A stretch of 64,000 nt of DNA, from contig SHND01000039.1 in NCBI GenBank assembly GCA_004295045.1, forward strand, positions 124,001 through 188,000. The letters run 5' to 3'. The stretch comes from Chloroflexota bacterium (GTDB lineage Bacteria; Chloroflexota; Anaerolineae; UBA4142; SHND01). A program made the translations under genes and the position numbers. Below, in pieces: positions 52,912 through 60,574 of the stretch (the first letter of the stretch is position 1; every line of letters begins with the position of its first letter). Below the pieces are notes generated by a model, which was not told the DNA's origin, made no database searches, and was given only the letters and a program-made list of their open reading frames with translations.

Positions 52912-52979
52912 AAAGCTAAAAGCGACAAGTGGAATCGGTACGATTTTCAACTCTCGCTTTTAACTTTTAGCTTTTACAT
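52905..52979 (+). repeat. Inverted heptamer array forming a hairpin
   Basis: Left units AAAGTAA, AAAGCTA, AAAGCGA, CAAGTGG; right units CGCTTTT, AACTTTT, AGCTTTT. The two halves are complementary, so the array folds into a long hairpin; the first unit contains the stop codon of the upstream gene. It could serve as a terminator or mRNA 3' stabiliser. Confidence 0.8.
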
Positions 52980-52985
52980 TGTCAT

Positions 52986-53609
52986 ATGCTCAAAAGTGAA
53001 CGTGTCACCCTGCGCGGTATGCGTCGTGACGACCTGCTGCGCTTGTGGGAATTCAATAACGACCCCGAAGTGGAAATCGCGGGCGGCGGCGATCCGCCCA
53101 TTCCGCAATCGCTCGAACGACTCGAAGCGGAATTTGATGAGAACGCGAAAAAAGGCGGACGCGACGGCACTTTTTTTATCATCGAAGCTGACGGTCGCGT
53201 AATCGGACAATGCGCCTTGTTCGGGTTCGACGATTTTCGCGGCGTCGCGCACCGCTGCGAGCTCGGCATCACGATTGGCGACAAAGAGTATTGGGGCAAA
53301 GGGTATGGGCGCGAAGCGATTTCGTTGTTGGTGGATTATGCGTTCACACAATGGAACGTGCAGCGCGTCGGTCTCCAAGTGTTGGCGACGAACGAACGCG
53401 CGATTCGTGCGTACAGCGCCGTCGGTTTTATTGAAGAGGGACGTTTGCGGCGATATATGTGGAGCAATGGCAATTACGTGGATGGGGTGTGCATGAGTGT
53501 TTTGCGCGAAGAATGGCAAGAGCGCAAAAATACGGAACAAGAAGTACAGCAAGCGGTCCAAGAAGCGGTGTCGAGTTTAGAGACCGCGAATGAAAAATCG
53601 GACAGCTGA
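52986..53609 (+). CDS. GNAT acetyltransferase (RimJ/RimL-like)
   Basis: 207 aa. Starts LKSERVTLRGMRRDDLLRLW, typical of RimJ/RimL-type N-acetyltransferases. The acetyl-CoA loop is ITIGDKEYWGKGYGREAISL (residues about 97-116), followed by LQVLATNERAIRAYSAVGF and EEGRLRRYMW. It transfers acetyl from acetyl-CoA to an amine of a protein or small molecule; the substrate is not evident. The C-terminal 35 residues are Glu/Gln-rich and coiled-coil-like (EEWQERKNTEQEVQQAVQEA), which is beyond the normal fold. It follows a heptamer hairpin array, with no visible promoter of its own. Confidence 0.88.
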   Translation: MLKSERVTLRGMRRDDLLRLWEFNNDPEVEIAGGGDPPIPQSLERLEAEFDENAKKGGRDGTFFIIEADGRVIGQCALFGFDDFRGVAHRCELGITIGDKEYWGKGYGREAISLLVDYAFTQWNVQRVGLQVLATNERAIRAYSAVGFIEEGRLRRYMWSNGNYVDGVCMSVLREEWQERKNTEQEVQQAVQEAVSSLETANEKSDS

Positions 53610-53629
53610 CAAATGACGGGTTGGGGCTT

Positions 53630-54211
53630 ATGAAACGACTGTGTGTTTTTTGTGGGTCGAATGTGGGCGCGCGCCAAGTATATCGTGATGCCGCGTTGGC
53701 GTTGGGAAAAGAAATGGCGCGGCGCGAGATCGGGTTGGTTTATGGCGCCGGCAATGTCGGGCTAATGGGAGTCATTGCGAACGCGATGTTGGAAGTAGGG
53801 GGCGACGTGATTGGTGTGATTCCCGAACATCTCGTTGTAAAAGAAGTCGAGCATCGCGGGTTGACGGAACTGCGCGTGGTCAAGACGATGCACGAGCGCA
53901 AAGCTCTCATGGCGGATTTGGCGAGCGGCTTTATCGCTTTGCCGGGCGGCTTTGGCACGTACGATGAATTTTGTGAAATCGTGACGTGGGCGCAGCTCGG
54001 CTTGCATCAAAAACCGTGCGGCATGTTGAACGTTGCGGGATTTTTTGACGCAATGCTCGCGATGTTTGACCACGCAACGCAAGAAGGATTCATTCGTCCC
54101 GACCATCGCGCGATGCTCCGTGTCGCGTCCGACACGCACGCCTTGCTCGACGAGATGGAAACGTATCGCGCGCCTGTGGTGGAAAAATGGATTACGCGCA
54201 GTGATGTGTGA
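53630..54211 (+). CDS. LOG family protein (nucleotide 5'-monophosphate phosphoribohydrolase-like)
   Basis: 193 aa from the ATG at 53630; a TTG at 53621 is in frame. The LOG signatures are complete: RLCVFCGSNVGARQVY at the N-terminus, GLVYGAGNVGLMGVIANA, MHERKALMADLASGFIALPG and GGFGTYDEFCEIVTWAQLGL, where the Arg and Glu are catalytic. Related enzymes release free bases from N6-modified or other AMP derivatives. The physiological substrate in bacteria is often unclear. It follows the GNAT gene by 20 bp. Confidence 0.93.
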   Translation: MKRLCVFCGSNVGARQVYRDAALALGKEMARREIGLVYGAGNVGLMGVIANAMLEVGGDVIGVIPEHLVVKEVEHRGLTELRVVKTMHERKALMADLASGFIALPGGFGTYDEFCEIVTWAQLGLHQKPCGMLNVAGFFDAMLAMFDHATQEGFIRPDHRAMLRVASDTHALLDEMETYRAPVVEKWITRSDV

Positions 54212-54260
54212 TTAAAAAAATATAATTGATGCAACGCAGAAAGAATTCACAAGCGAAAAC

Positions 54261-55460
54261 ATGAATCTCTCACTTGTTCCCACCTCAAACGACCAAAACA
54301 AAATCGAAATGATTCGCGCGCAAATGCCCGCCGTCACGCGCGCGGTGTATCTCAATACCGGCACGAATGGTCCGCTGATGAAACGCGCGGTGGACGCAAT
54401 CACCGAATTCGCGCACGAGGAATTAAACAACGGGCGCATCGGGCAACCCGCGTTTGATCGTCTGCTCGCGCTGGTGGACGAATCACGCGCGCTCGTCGCC
54501 GAACTGCTCGCGTGCGACGTGGATGAAGTCGCGCTCACGCACAACACCACCGAAGGCATGAACATCGCGCTGCTCGGTCTCGATTGGCGCGCCGGTGATG
54601 AATTGGTGACCGCAACAAGTGAACACGAAGGCGGACTGAATCCTGCGGCGCTGCTCAAAGCGCGTTACGGCGTGAATGTGATTTACACGGACATTGGTTT
54701 GTGTGATTGCGATCCTGTGTTTTCGCTTCAGCGCGCGCTTTCGCCGCGCACGAAAGCGGTCGTGTTGTCGCATGTGTCGTGGACAACCGGCGCGGTTTTG
54801 CCGATGCGCGAACTGTGCGAAATGGCGCATCGCGTTGGCGCGTTCGTCATCTGTGATGCGGCGCAGGCGTGCGGCATGGTTCCGTCGCGCGTGGACGAGT
54901 TGGGCGTAGATTTGTACGCCTTGTCCGGGCAAAAATGGTTGTGCGGACCGGACGGCATTGGCGCATTGTTCATTCGCCGCGAGGTGATGCCAAAAATTCA
55001 AAACACCTTTTCCGGTTATTTTGCGCTCAAGCAGCGCGTCGCGCGCAGCGACGCGGAAATAGAGTTCGGCGAGACTGCGATGCGGTATCAATACGCGTTT
55101 CACTATTTTCCTGCTCTGTTGGGATTCAACGAGGGCTTAAAGTGGCTGCGTGATGAAATCGGGTGGGAATGGATTTATCAGCGCACGCGCGAGCTGGGAT
55201 GCTACGCGTATGATGAATTGTCAAAACTTCCCAACGTGAAATTGTACATGCCGCGTGCAGAGATCGCGGGGCTGGTGCATTTTTCGGTTGACGGCATCGC
55301 GCCCGCGGATCTCACGGCGCGTTTGTACGAAAAGAATGTTCTGATTCGTCACGTGCCAGAGCCCCTCTTGAATCGAGTTGCTACAGGTTTTTTCAATAAT
55401 GAGCAAGATGTGATGCAGTTGTGTAATGCCATTCGCGCCGTGTCAGGCGAAAATGCGTAA
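54261..55460 (+). CDS. Class V aminotransferase (isopenicillin-N-epimerase/cysteine-desulfurase-like)
   Basis: 399 aa. A PLP enzyme of fold type I: TRAVYLNTGTNGPLMKRAVD at the N-terminus, EVALTHNTTEGMNIALLGLD for the cofactor phosphate site, HVSWTTGAVLPMRELCEMAH, FVICDAAQACGMVP with the pyridine-N-binding Asp, and LYALSGQKWLCGPDGIGALF holding the Schiff-base Lys. Cysteine desulfurase, epimerase and kynureninase-like activities cannot be separated by eye. The next gene is mnmA, which needs sulfur from a cysteine desulfurase; however the active-site Cys loop of IscS is not evident. TATAAT at 54221-54226 may be its promoter. Confidence 0.85.
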   Translation: MNLSLVPTSNDQNKIEMIRAQMPAVTRAVYLNTGTNGPLMKRAVDAITEFAHEELNNGRIGQPAFDRLLALVDESRALVAELLACDVDEVALTHNTTEGMNIALLGLDWRAGDELVTATSEHEGGLNPAALLKARYGVNVIYTDIGLCDCDPVFSLQRALSPRTKAVVLSHVSWTTGAVLPMRELCEMAHRVGAFVICDAAQACGMVPSRVDELGVDLYALSGQKWLCGPDGIGALFIRREVMPKIQNTFSGYFALKQRVARSDAEIEFGETAMRYQYAFHYFPALLGFNEGLKWLRDEIGWEWIYQRTRELGCYAYDELSKLPNVKLYMPRAEIAGLVHFSVDGIAPADLTARLYEKNVLIRHVPEPLLNRVATGFFNNEQDVMQLCNAIRAVSGENA

Positions 55461-55500
55461 GAGGTTGCGAGAGATTTCGTCTCGGCGCTCGGAAAACATT

Positions 55501-55529
55501 TTGACAGAACCCAACCGCGCGCGTACACT
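55501..55529 (+). promoter_or_regulatory. Consensus promoter of mnmA with nearly leaderless start
   Basis: TTGACA (55501-55506), 17 bp, TACACT (55524-55529). The ATG of mnmA begins 6 bp after the -10, so transcription would start on or next to the start codon. No ribosome binding site exists. Confidence 0.8.
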
Positions 55530-55535
55530 AAAAAT

Positions 55536-56609
55536 ATGAGCAAGATACGTGTGGCAGTTGCCATGAGTGGAGGCGTTGATAGTTCGACCACTGCCGCGCT
55601 CCTCGTCGAGCGCGGTTTTGATGTCGTCGGGCTGATGATGCGAATGTGGTCGGAGGAAGGCGACGGTCTGCTTCCGAACAAATGCTGTTCGCCCGAAGCC
55701 GTTGCGGATGCGCGCGGCGTCTGTCAACGCCTTGGCATTCCTTTTTATTTGTTGAATGTCGAAGCGGAATTCAAAACGCGCGTTGTGGATTTTTTCACCG
55801 ACGGCTATGTGAGCGGCATTACGCCGAATCCCTGCTTGCAGTGCAATCAACACGTCAAGTTTGGAACGCTGTTAAACAAAGCGCACGCGTTGGATGCGGA
55901 ATTTTTGGCAACAGGACATTACGCGCGCGTGATGAAAAATGAGCGCGGTGAATTCGAATTGTGGAAAGGGGTTGATCCGCACAAAGACCAATCGTACGCG
56001 CTCCACATTCTTTCGCAGGAACAGCTCGCCCATTCGATGTTTCCGTTGGGCGAATTCACCAAAGCGCAAACGCGCGAACTCGCAAAAAATTTTGGTTTGC
56101 GCGTTGCATCCAAAGAGGATTCGCAAGATTTGTGTTTCATCGCCGACGGCAACTATCGCAATTTCATACGGCGCAATCGTCCCGCCGCGCTGGCGCCGGG
56201 TCCAATTTTGGACGCGCACGGCAAGCAACTTGGCATGCACACCGGGCTTCCCGATTACACCATCGGTCAGCGCAAAGGTTTGGGCATTGCCGCGCCCGAA
56301 GCGTTGTACGTCACCGCGCTCGATGCGGCGCGCAACGCGGTGGTTGTTGGCACGGCGGATGAATTGGGCAAACGCGAATTGATCGCGCGGTCTGTGAATT
56401 GGATTCCCCCACAGCCGGGCGGCGCGCTGCCGCGGCGCGCGCAGGTGAAAATTCGCTATCGTTCACCGGAACATCCCGCGACGATTCGCGCGCTCGATGA
56501 AACGCGCGTACAAATCGAATTTGATTTGCCGCTGCGCGATATTACGCCGGGACAGGCGGCTGTCTTTTATGATGGCGCGCGCTGTTTGGGCGGCGGCATC
56601 ATTCAGTAG
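55536..56609 (+). CDS. mnmA: tRNA-specific 2-thiouridylase MnmA
   Basis: 357 aa, normal length. MnmA thiolates U34 of Lys, Glu and Gln tRNAs using ATP and a persulfide relay. The PP-loop VAMSGGVDSSTTAALL lies at residues 6-22; ITPNPCLQCNQHVKFGTLL holds the first catalytic Cys, and VASKEDSQDLCFIADGNY the second Cys. The C-terminal region (IGQRKGLGIAAPEALYV and beyond) is the tRNA-binding beta domain. Expressed from its own promoter; a small membrane gene follows 12 bp later. Confidence 0.97.
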   Translation: MSKIRVAVAMSGGVDSSTTAALLVERGFDVVGLMMRMWSEEGDGLLPNKCCSPEAVADARGVCQRLGIPFYLLNVEAEFKTRVVDFFTDGYVSGITPNPCLQCNQHVKFGTLLNKAHALDAEFLATGHYARVMKNERGEFELWKGVDPHKDQSYALHILSQEQLAHSMFPLGEFTKAQTRELAKNFGLRVASKEDSQDLCFIADGNYRNFIRRNRPAALAPGPILDAHGKQLGMHTGLPDYTIGQRKGLGIAAPEALYVTALDAARNAVVVGTADELGKRELIARSVNWIPPQPGGALPRRAQVKIRYRSPEHPATIRALDETRVQIEFDLPLRDITPGQAAVFYDGARCLGGGIIQ

Positions 56610-56621
56610 AATTCCTTTCCC

Positions 56622-56891
56622 ATGTTCACACCGCCACAGCTCGTCCTCGCTTTTGTTATTTCTTCGCTCATCGGTCTCGGATTTTTTCTCCTCTTTGGCA
56701 AAGGGTGGCTGCGCTTGATCGTCTATTGGCTGGTCGCGGTCATCGGATTTTTCATCGGGCAAATCATCAGCTCGCTGCTCAATTTTTCCATCTTTGCCAT
56801 CGGCTCGGTGAATTTGCTCGAAGCGACCGCGACCTGTTTGATTGCCCTGTTTGTTACGCGCGCGCTGTGGAAGTCTGACGCGGCACAATAG
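56622..56891 (+). CDS. Small three-helix membrane protein
   Basis: 89 aa. Three hydrophobic segments: QLVLAFVISSLIGLGFFLLF, LIVYWLVAVIGFFIGQIISS and FAIGSVNLLEATATCLIAL. No catalytic motif or known family is recognised. It is accepted because its composition is clearly membrane-protein-like and the frame fits exactly in the space after mnmA. Function unknown. Confidence 0.6.
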   Translation: MFTPPQLVLAFVISSLIGLGFFLLFGKGWLRLIVYWLVAVIGFFIGQIISSLLNFSIFAIGSVNLLEATATCLIALFVTRALWKSDAAQ

Positions 56892-57015
56892 GACAAAAGG
56901 CACAAATCCATTTTGCAAAAATTTTACAAACACATAAAACGCGCGCAAGATGCGTTGACGATACTTGGGGCGAGCGACGCAGGGTTGCTCAAAGATTCAT
57001 TCATGAGGAGGTTGT

Positions 57016-58011
57016 ATGTTTGACAAATATGTTTTCAAAATCGCGCGCGGGGGCATGTTCCTGCTTGCGCTGCTCGTAGTGTTTGGCGCGTTCAGTGTGG
57101 CGCCGACATTTGCGCAAGAAGGGACGGAAGGCGTTGATGGGACGGAAGCAATGCCGCCGACCGGACAAAAGATCAAGTGGTCTGATTTCACCGGCGCGCC
57201 CACGATTCCCGCCAGCACTTTGGGGTTGTGGATCTGGAGCGAAGATGTAGGCGGACAAGAAATATTGCACATTCGCACCGGGAGCGACGGCGCAGCCAAA
57301 ACATTCGCGGGCGCGATTGAAACAAACGGCAGTGCGAATTTTTATGATGCCGCCGTCGTGAATGGCACGGGTGACGATACAGTTTCCACGCCCAAATACA
57401 ATCGGGTTGAATTTTCGCTCGCGACAACCGGGGGCGGTGAAGGCATAGATGTGAATTGGAGCGGCAACTGGTTGTTCCTCGACCTCAAGATTAACGGCGC
57501 ATACGTTCCGTCAAAAATCTTTACAGGCGCCGCGGCGAAACAAACTTCCGGTGCGCCGCTCGGCGTGCGCGCGGGAACTGACGGACTTTTGACGCTGCCA
57601 ATCACGATGCTGGATGGCGCGACGCCCTTCGTCAAAAACGGTCCGAATGGTTATTATCTGTATCGGACCGGGAAACGCTATCATTTGCGCCTCACCACAA
57701 CTTCGGCTCAAGACGCGGTAAAGTATCGCGGGCGCATCTTGGCGGAGCAAGGCAAGTTCCGCATCGTGAAAGAATACAAAGGCGAAAATGCCGATTACGT
57801 TCTTCTCACCGACTATGGCAAGACATTGAAATATCACTTTTTCACCAAAGGATATGTTGACGGGATGGATTGGGTGATCAACGGACCCAACAAACCGGAC
57901 AATATGATCTTTACCCTCAAGATGGACGGGCAAGTTGCGGCGCCAAATATCGCGCTTGGCGCAAATCCATTTGGCACAGTCAAAGCCCTGACTTTCCGTT
58001 TGGTCGAGTAA
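57016..58011 (+). CDS. Secreted protein of unknown function
   Basis: 331 aa. A strong ribosome site GAGGAGG lies 5-6 nt before the ATG at 57016, the best in this window, predicting high expression. Residues 10-34 (ARGGMFLLALLVVFGAFSVA, then PTFAQEG) form a signal peptide with an Ala-x-Ala-like cleavage site. The mature part is beta-rich with Thr/Gly/Asp (NWSGNWLFLDLKINGAYVPS, GYYLYRTGKRYHLRLTTTS); no cysteines or catalytic motifs are evident. Not recognised. A strong terminator follows, so it is a single-gene unit. An abundant secreted or surface structural protein is possible. Confidence 0.7.
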   Translation: MFDKYVFKIARGGMFLLALLVVFGAFSVAPTFAQEGTEGVDGTEAMPPTGQKIKWSDFTGAPTIPASTLGLWIWSEDVGGQEILHIRTGSDGAAKTFAGAIETNGSANFYDAAVVNGTGDDTVSTPKYNRVEFSLATTGGGEGIDVNWSGNWLFLDLKINGAYVPSKIFTGAAAKQTSGAPLGVRAGTDGLLTLPITMLDGATPFVKNGPNGYYLYRTGKRYHLRLTTTSAQDAVKYRGRILAEQGKFRIVKEYKGENADYVLLTDYGKTLKYHFFTKGYVDGMDWVINGPNKPDNMIFTLKMDGQVAAPNIALGANPFGTVKALTFRLVE

Positions 58012-58024
58012 ACACAAAGCAAGC

Positions 58025-58064
58025 AGCGGCGGCGTCATCAAGCGCCGCCGCTTTTATTTTTGGA
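58025..58064 (+). terminator. Intrinsic terminator
   Basis: AGCGGCGGCG pairs with CGCCGCCGCT, loop TCATCAAG, followed by TTTATTTTT. Confidence 0.9.
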
Positions 58065-58099
58065 AACAGCGACCAGGCTTTTTTGGCAAATTTCTTTTG

Positions 58100-58108
58100 T
58101 GTTATAAT
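58100..58108 (+). promoter_or_regulatory. Extended -10 promoter, nearly leaderless
   Basis: TGTTATAAT (58100-58108), perfect TATAAT with a TGn extension; weak TTTTGG at 58081-58086. The ATG at 58122 is 13 bp after it. Confidence 0.6.
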
Positions 58109-58121
58109 CTTGGAACAACGA

Positions 58122-58409
58122 ATGTCAAACGTAGAAACCATTCGCGATATATCAATCATTGTTCTCGCGATCGAGACCATCGTCGTCCAAGTGATTTTGG
58201 TCTTGTTGCTTTTGGAGATCCGATCCCTTTCCAAAATGCTGCGCGAGAACATTTATCCGATTTTGCAATCGGCAGATGAAACTGCCCGCACGGTGCGCGG
58301 CACCAGCGTCTTTGTCAGCGACAATGTCGTTTCTCCCGTCGTTCGCATTTCCAGTTTGGCGGCGGGAGTGAGCGAAGCGCTTCGTGTGATTGCGCGACGT
58401 GGGCAGTGA
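58122..58409 (+). CDS. Small single-pass membrane protein
   Basis: 95 aa from the ATG at 58122; the frame is open far upstream, but that region overlaps the previous gene and its terminator. One membrane helix (SIIVLAIETIVVQVILVLLL) at residues 10-32 is followed by an amphipathic cytoplasmic part (LSKMLRENIYPILQSADETA) and VFVSDNVVSPVVRISSLAA. This is similar to small proteins found next to YtxH-type proteins in Chloroflexota. The YtxH-like gene follows 13 bp later, so they probably work together at the membrane. Confidence 0.7.
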   Translation: MSNVETIRDISIIVLAIETIVVQVILVLLLLEIRSLSKMLRENIYPILQSADETARTVRGTSVFVSDNVVSPVVRISSLAAGVSEALRVIARRGQ

Positions 58410-58422
58410 AAGGAGAAACACT

Positions 58423-58776
58423 ATGAACAATTCGCGTGGAGTAGAATTTTTGGCGGGATTCCTGCTGGGCGGCATCGTGGGCGCGGCGGTCGCGCTCTTG
58501 CTTGCGCCACAATCCGGGGAAGAAACGCGCGAACAGATTCGTGAACGCGGCATCGAGTTATACAATCGCGGCGAAGAATTTTCCAACGAAGCGATGCAGC
58601 GCGCCCAAAAAATGGCGTCGGAGGGGCAGGAACGCACTCGCCTCGCGGTGGAAGAACAAAAAGCCAAGCTGCAAGAAGCGATTGACGCCGGCAAACAAGC
58701 GGCATCCCAGCGCCGCAACGATTTGATGGGCAAGTTCGATGCGGAAAAAGCGCCAACGCCAAAACCAAACAGCTGA
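58423..58776 (+). CDS. YtxH domain protein
   Basis: 117 aa; the ATG at 58423 is preceded by AGGAG. The N-terminal helix FLAGFLLGGIVGAAVALLLA followed by PQSGEETREQIRERG is the YtxH signature. The rest is a long charged coiled coil (EQKAKLQEAIDAGKQAASQ). YtxH proteins are membrane-anchored and often stress-related; molecular function is not established. It forms a two-gene unit with the small membrane protein upstream and is followed by a terminator. Confidence 0.88.
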   Translation: MNNSRGVEFLAGFLLGGIVGAAVALLLAPQSGEETREQIRERGIELYNRGEEFSNEAMQRAQKMASEGQERTRLAVEEQKAKLQEAIDAGKQAASQRRNDLMGKFDAEKAPTPKPNS

Positions 58777-58809
58777 GTCTCTGCATAGAATTCCCGACAA
58801 GCTATACCG

Positions 58810-58858
58810 ACCCGCGTTGTACGAGTCACACGACTCGCGCAAAGCGGGTTTTTATTTA
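58810..58858 (+). terminator. Intrinsic terminator with nested stem
   Basis: Outer stem ACCCGC with GCGGGT, inner stem CGAGTC with GACTCG around ACAC, then TTTTTATTT. Confidence 0.85.
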
Positions 58859-58898
58859 TGCGGACAAGAACATCGCGCTGCGCGCGACGGAATGAATA

Positions 58899-58907
58899 TG
58901 TTATAAT
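58899..58907 (+). promoter_or_regulatory. Extended -10 promoter of tpiA
   Basis: TGTTATAAT (58899-58907). The leader to the tpiA ATG at 59007 is about 90 nt and contains a chance-like 9-codon frame (58944-58973). Confidence 0.55.
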
Positions 58908-59006
58908 CGCGCGAACTTGTTGAGAATATACGAATTGTGGTTTATGAAACAGCGCAGGGAAAATTTTCTGTGAAATCATAAATCACAAGTCCACAAACAG
59001 AGAGCG

Positions 59007-59783
59007 ATGCGAACTCCCATCATTGCCGGAAATTGGAAAATGAATACAAATCTCGCGTCGGCGACCGAACTCGTCAACGCGATGAAAAACGAATTGACGC
59101 AGCTTGTTACAACAGGCAAAGTAGAAATCGTGTTGTGTCCGCCGTTTGTCTATTTGTGGCGCGTGGACGAATTGACGCGCGGCACAGGAATCGGCGTCGG
59201 CGCGCAAAACATGTTCTCTGAACCCAAAGGCGCGTACACGGGCGAAGTGGCGCCGACGATGCTCGTGGACGTTGCGCAGTACGTGATCATTGGACATTCC
59301 GAACGCCGCCAATATTTTCACGAGACCGATCACATCGTGAATCAAAAGCTTCATGCGGCGCTCGCACACAACCTGAAACCCATTTTGTGCGTGGGCGAAG
59401 AATTGGAAACGTACGAGAATGGGGAAACGGATGTTTGGGTGCGCGGACAAATTCACGCGGCGGTCAAGGACTTGACCGCGGATCAAGTGCGCGGCTTGGT
59501 CATTGCCTACGAACCCATTTGGGCAATCGGCACCGGCAAAGCCGCTACGGGCGCGGGCGCGAACACGGTGATTGGCGTTTCCATTCGCGGCGCGCTCGCC
59601 GATTTGTACGGCGAAGCGGTGGCAGCAAATGTGCGCGTCCAATATGGCGGAAGTGTGACCGCCAAGAATATTGATGAATTTATCGTTCAGTCGGAGATTG
59701 ACGGCGCGCTGGTGGGCGGCGCAAGTTTGAAAGCGGATGAATTTGTAGCCATCTGTCGCGCCGGATTGAAAAAGAGCGCGTGA
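59007..59783 (+). CDS. tpiA: Triosephosphate isomerase
   Basis: 258 aa, full length. Interconverts dihydroxyacetone phosphate and glyceraldehyde 3-phosphate in glycolysis. RTPIIAGNWKMNTN holds Asn and catalytic Lys; YVIIGHSERRQYF the electrophilic His; LVIAYEPIWAIGTGKAA the catalytic Glu and the mobile loop 6; VQYGGSVTAKNIDEFIVQ and GALVGGASLKADEF the phosphate-binding loops. It has its own promoter and is not in a gapA-pgk operon here. The window shows no other glycolytic gene. Confidence 0.98.
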   Translation: MRTPIIAGNWKMNTNLASATELVNAMKNELTQLVTTGKVEIVLCPPFVYLWRVDELTRGTGIGVGAQNMFSEPKGAYTGEVAPTMLVDVAQYVIIGHSERRQYFHETDHIVNQKLHAALAHNLKPILCVGEELETYENGETDVWVRGQIHAAVKDLTADQVRGLVIAYEPIWAIGTGKAATGAGANTVIGVSIRGALADLYGEAVAANVRVQYGGSVTAKNIDEFIVQSEIDGALVGGASLKADEFVAICRAGLKKSA

Positions 59784-59816
59784 GCGCGTAAATTTTTTTT
59801 TCCCGCTCGTCGGCGT

Positions 59817-60545
59817 ATGGAGATCATTCTTTTTTTCGTACTCTTTGGCTTGATGTTGTTCTTGCAGCGTTGGCTGCAGCAGCACATTCAAGGTTTAACG
59901 TACGCGGTCACCGGCAATCCGGGCTGCGCCGTGCGCGCGCTTTTTTTGGTGTTACTGCCCGGCGTGGTGCTGCACGAATTTAGTCATTGGCTCGTCGCAA
60001 ATTTGGTCGGCGTGCGCACCGGACGCGTGAGCATCGGTCTCGGCAAAATGCGCGGCAAACATTTTTCGCTCGGTTCGGTCACTGTAGAAAAAAGTGATCC
60101 ACTGCGGGAATCGCTGATTGGTGTCGCGCCGTTTATTTTCGGAATCCTCGCGGTCTGGGCATTGATGGGTTTGGGGTTCGGCTTGTGGTCGCCGCAAAGC
60201 GTGTCGCAAGTCTTGGAAACGCTCGGCGCGGTGATCCGCGATCCACTGACGTGGGTGGCGCTCTATTTTGTCTTTGCCGTTTCGACCTCGATGATTCCAA
60301 GCGAATCGGACCGCGAACCGTGGGGCGTGATCATCGCAATTTTTGCCGGCATCGGCTTGCTCGCACTCGTGCTTGGTTGGTCGCCCAACATCACGCCCGA
60401 GCTGCTGCAATGGGGTCAGCAGGTGCTCAGCACTTTGATTTTTGTCTTTGGCATCATCGTCGTAGTGAATGGCACCCTCGCTATTTTGATTTTCCTCTTT
60501 GAGTGGGGTTTTGGCACCGTTACATCGCGCCGGGTGCGATATTAA
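59817..60545 (+). CDS. Integral membrane HExxH protein (M50-like metalloprotease candidate)
   Basis: 242 aa with about five to six membrane helices. LPGVVLHEFSHWLVANLVGV carries HEFSH, a zinc-site motif embedded in a hydrophobic helix, as in site-2-protease-like M50 enzymes. The second motif, an Asp in a later helix, is not certain: candidates are in IIAIFAGIGLLAL and ESDREPWG. Family members cut membrane-bound anti-sigma factors or process proteins; some relatives are inactive. It follows tpiA by 33 bp with no terminator between, and ends in a tight convergent junction with the next gene. Confidence 0.65.
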   Translation: MEIILFFVLFGLMLFLQRWLQQHIQGLTYAVTGNPGCAVRALFLVLLPGVVLHEFSHWLVANLVGVRTGRVSIGLGKMRGKHFSLGSVTVEKSDPLRESLIGVAPFIFGILAVWALMGLGFGLWSPQSVSQVLETLGAVIRDPLTWVALYFVFAVSTSMIPSESDREPWGVIIAIFAGIGLLALVLGWSPNITPELLQWGQQVLSTLIFVFGIIVVVNGTLAILIFLFEWGFGTVTSRRVRY

Positions 60546-60574
60546 TCAGGCAGGCACAAGGCGCTGCGGCTGCA

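Noticed and set aside
58944..58973. Nine-codon reading frame in the tpiA leader
   Set aside because: Too short, no ribosome site and no regulatory residue pattern; likely chance.
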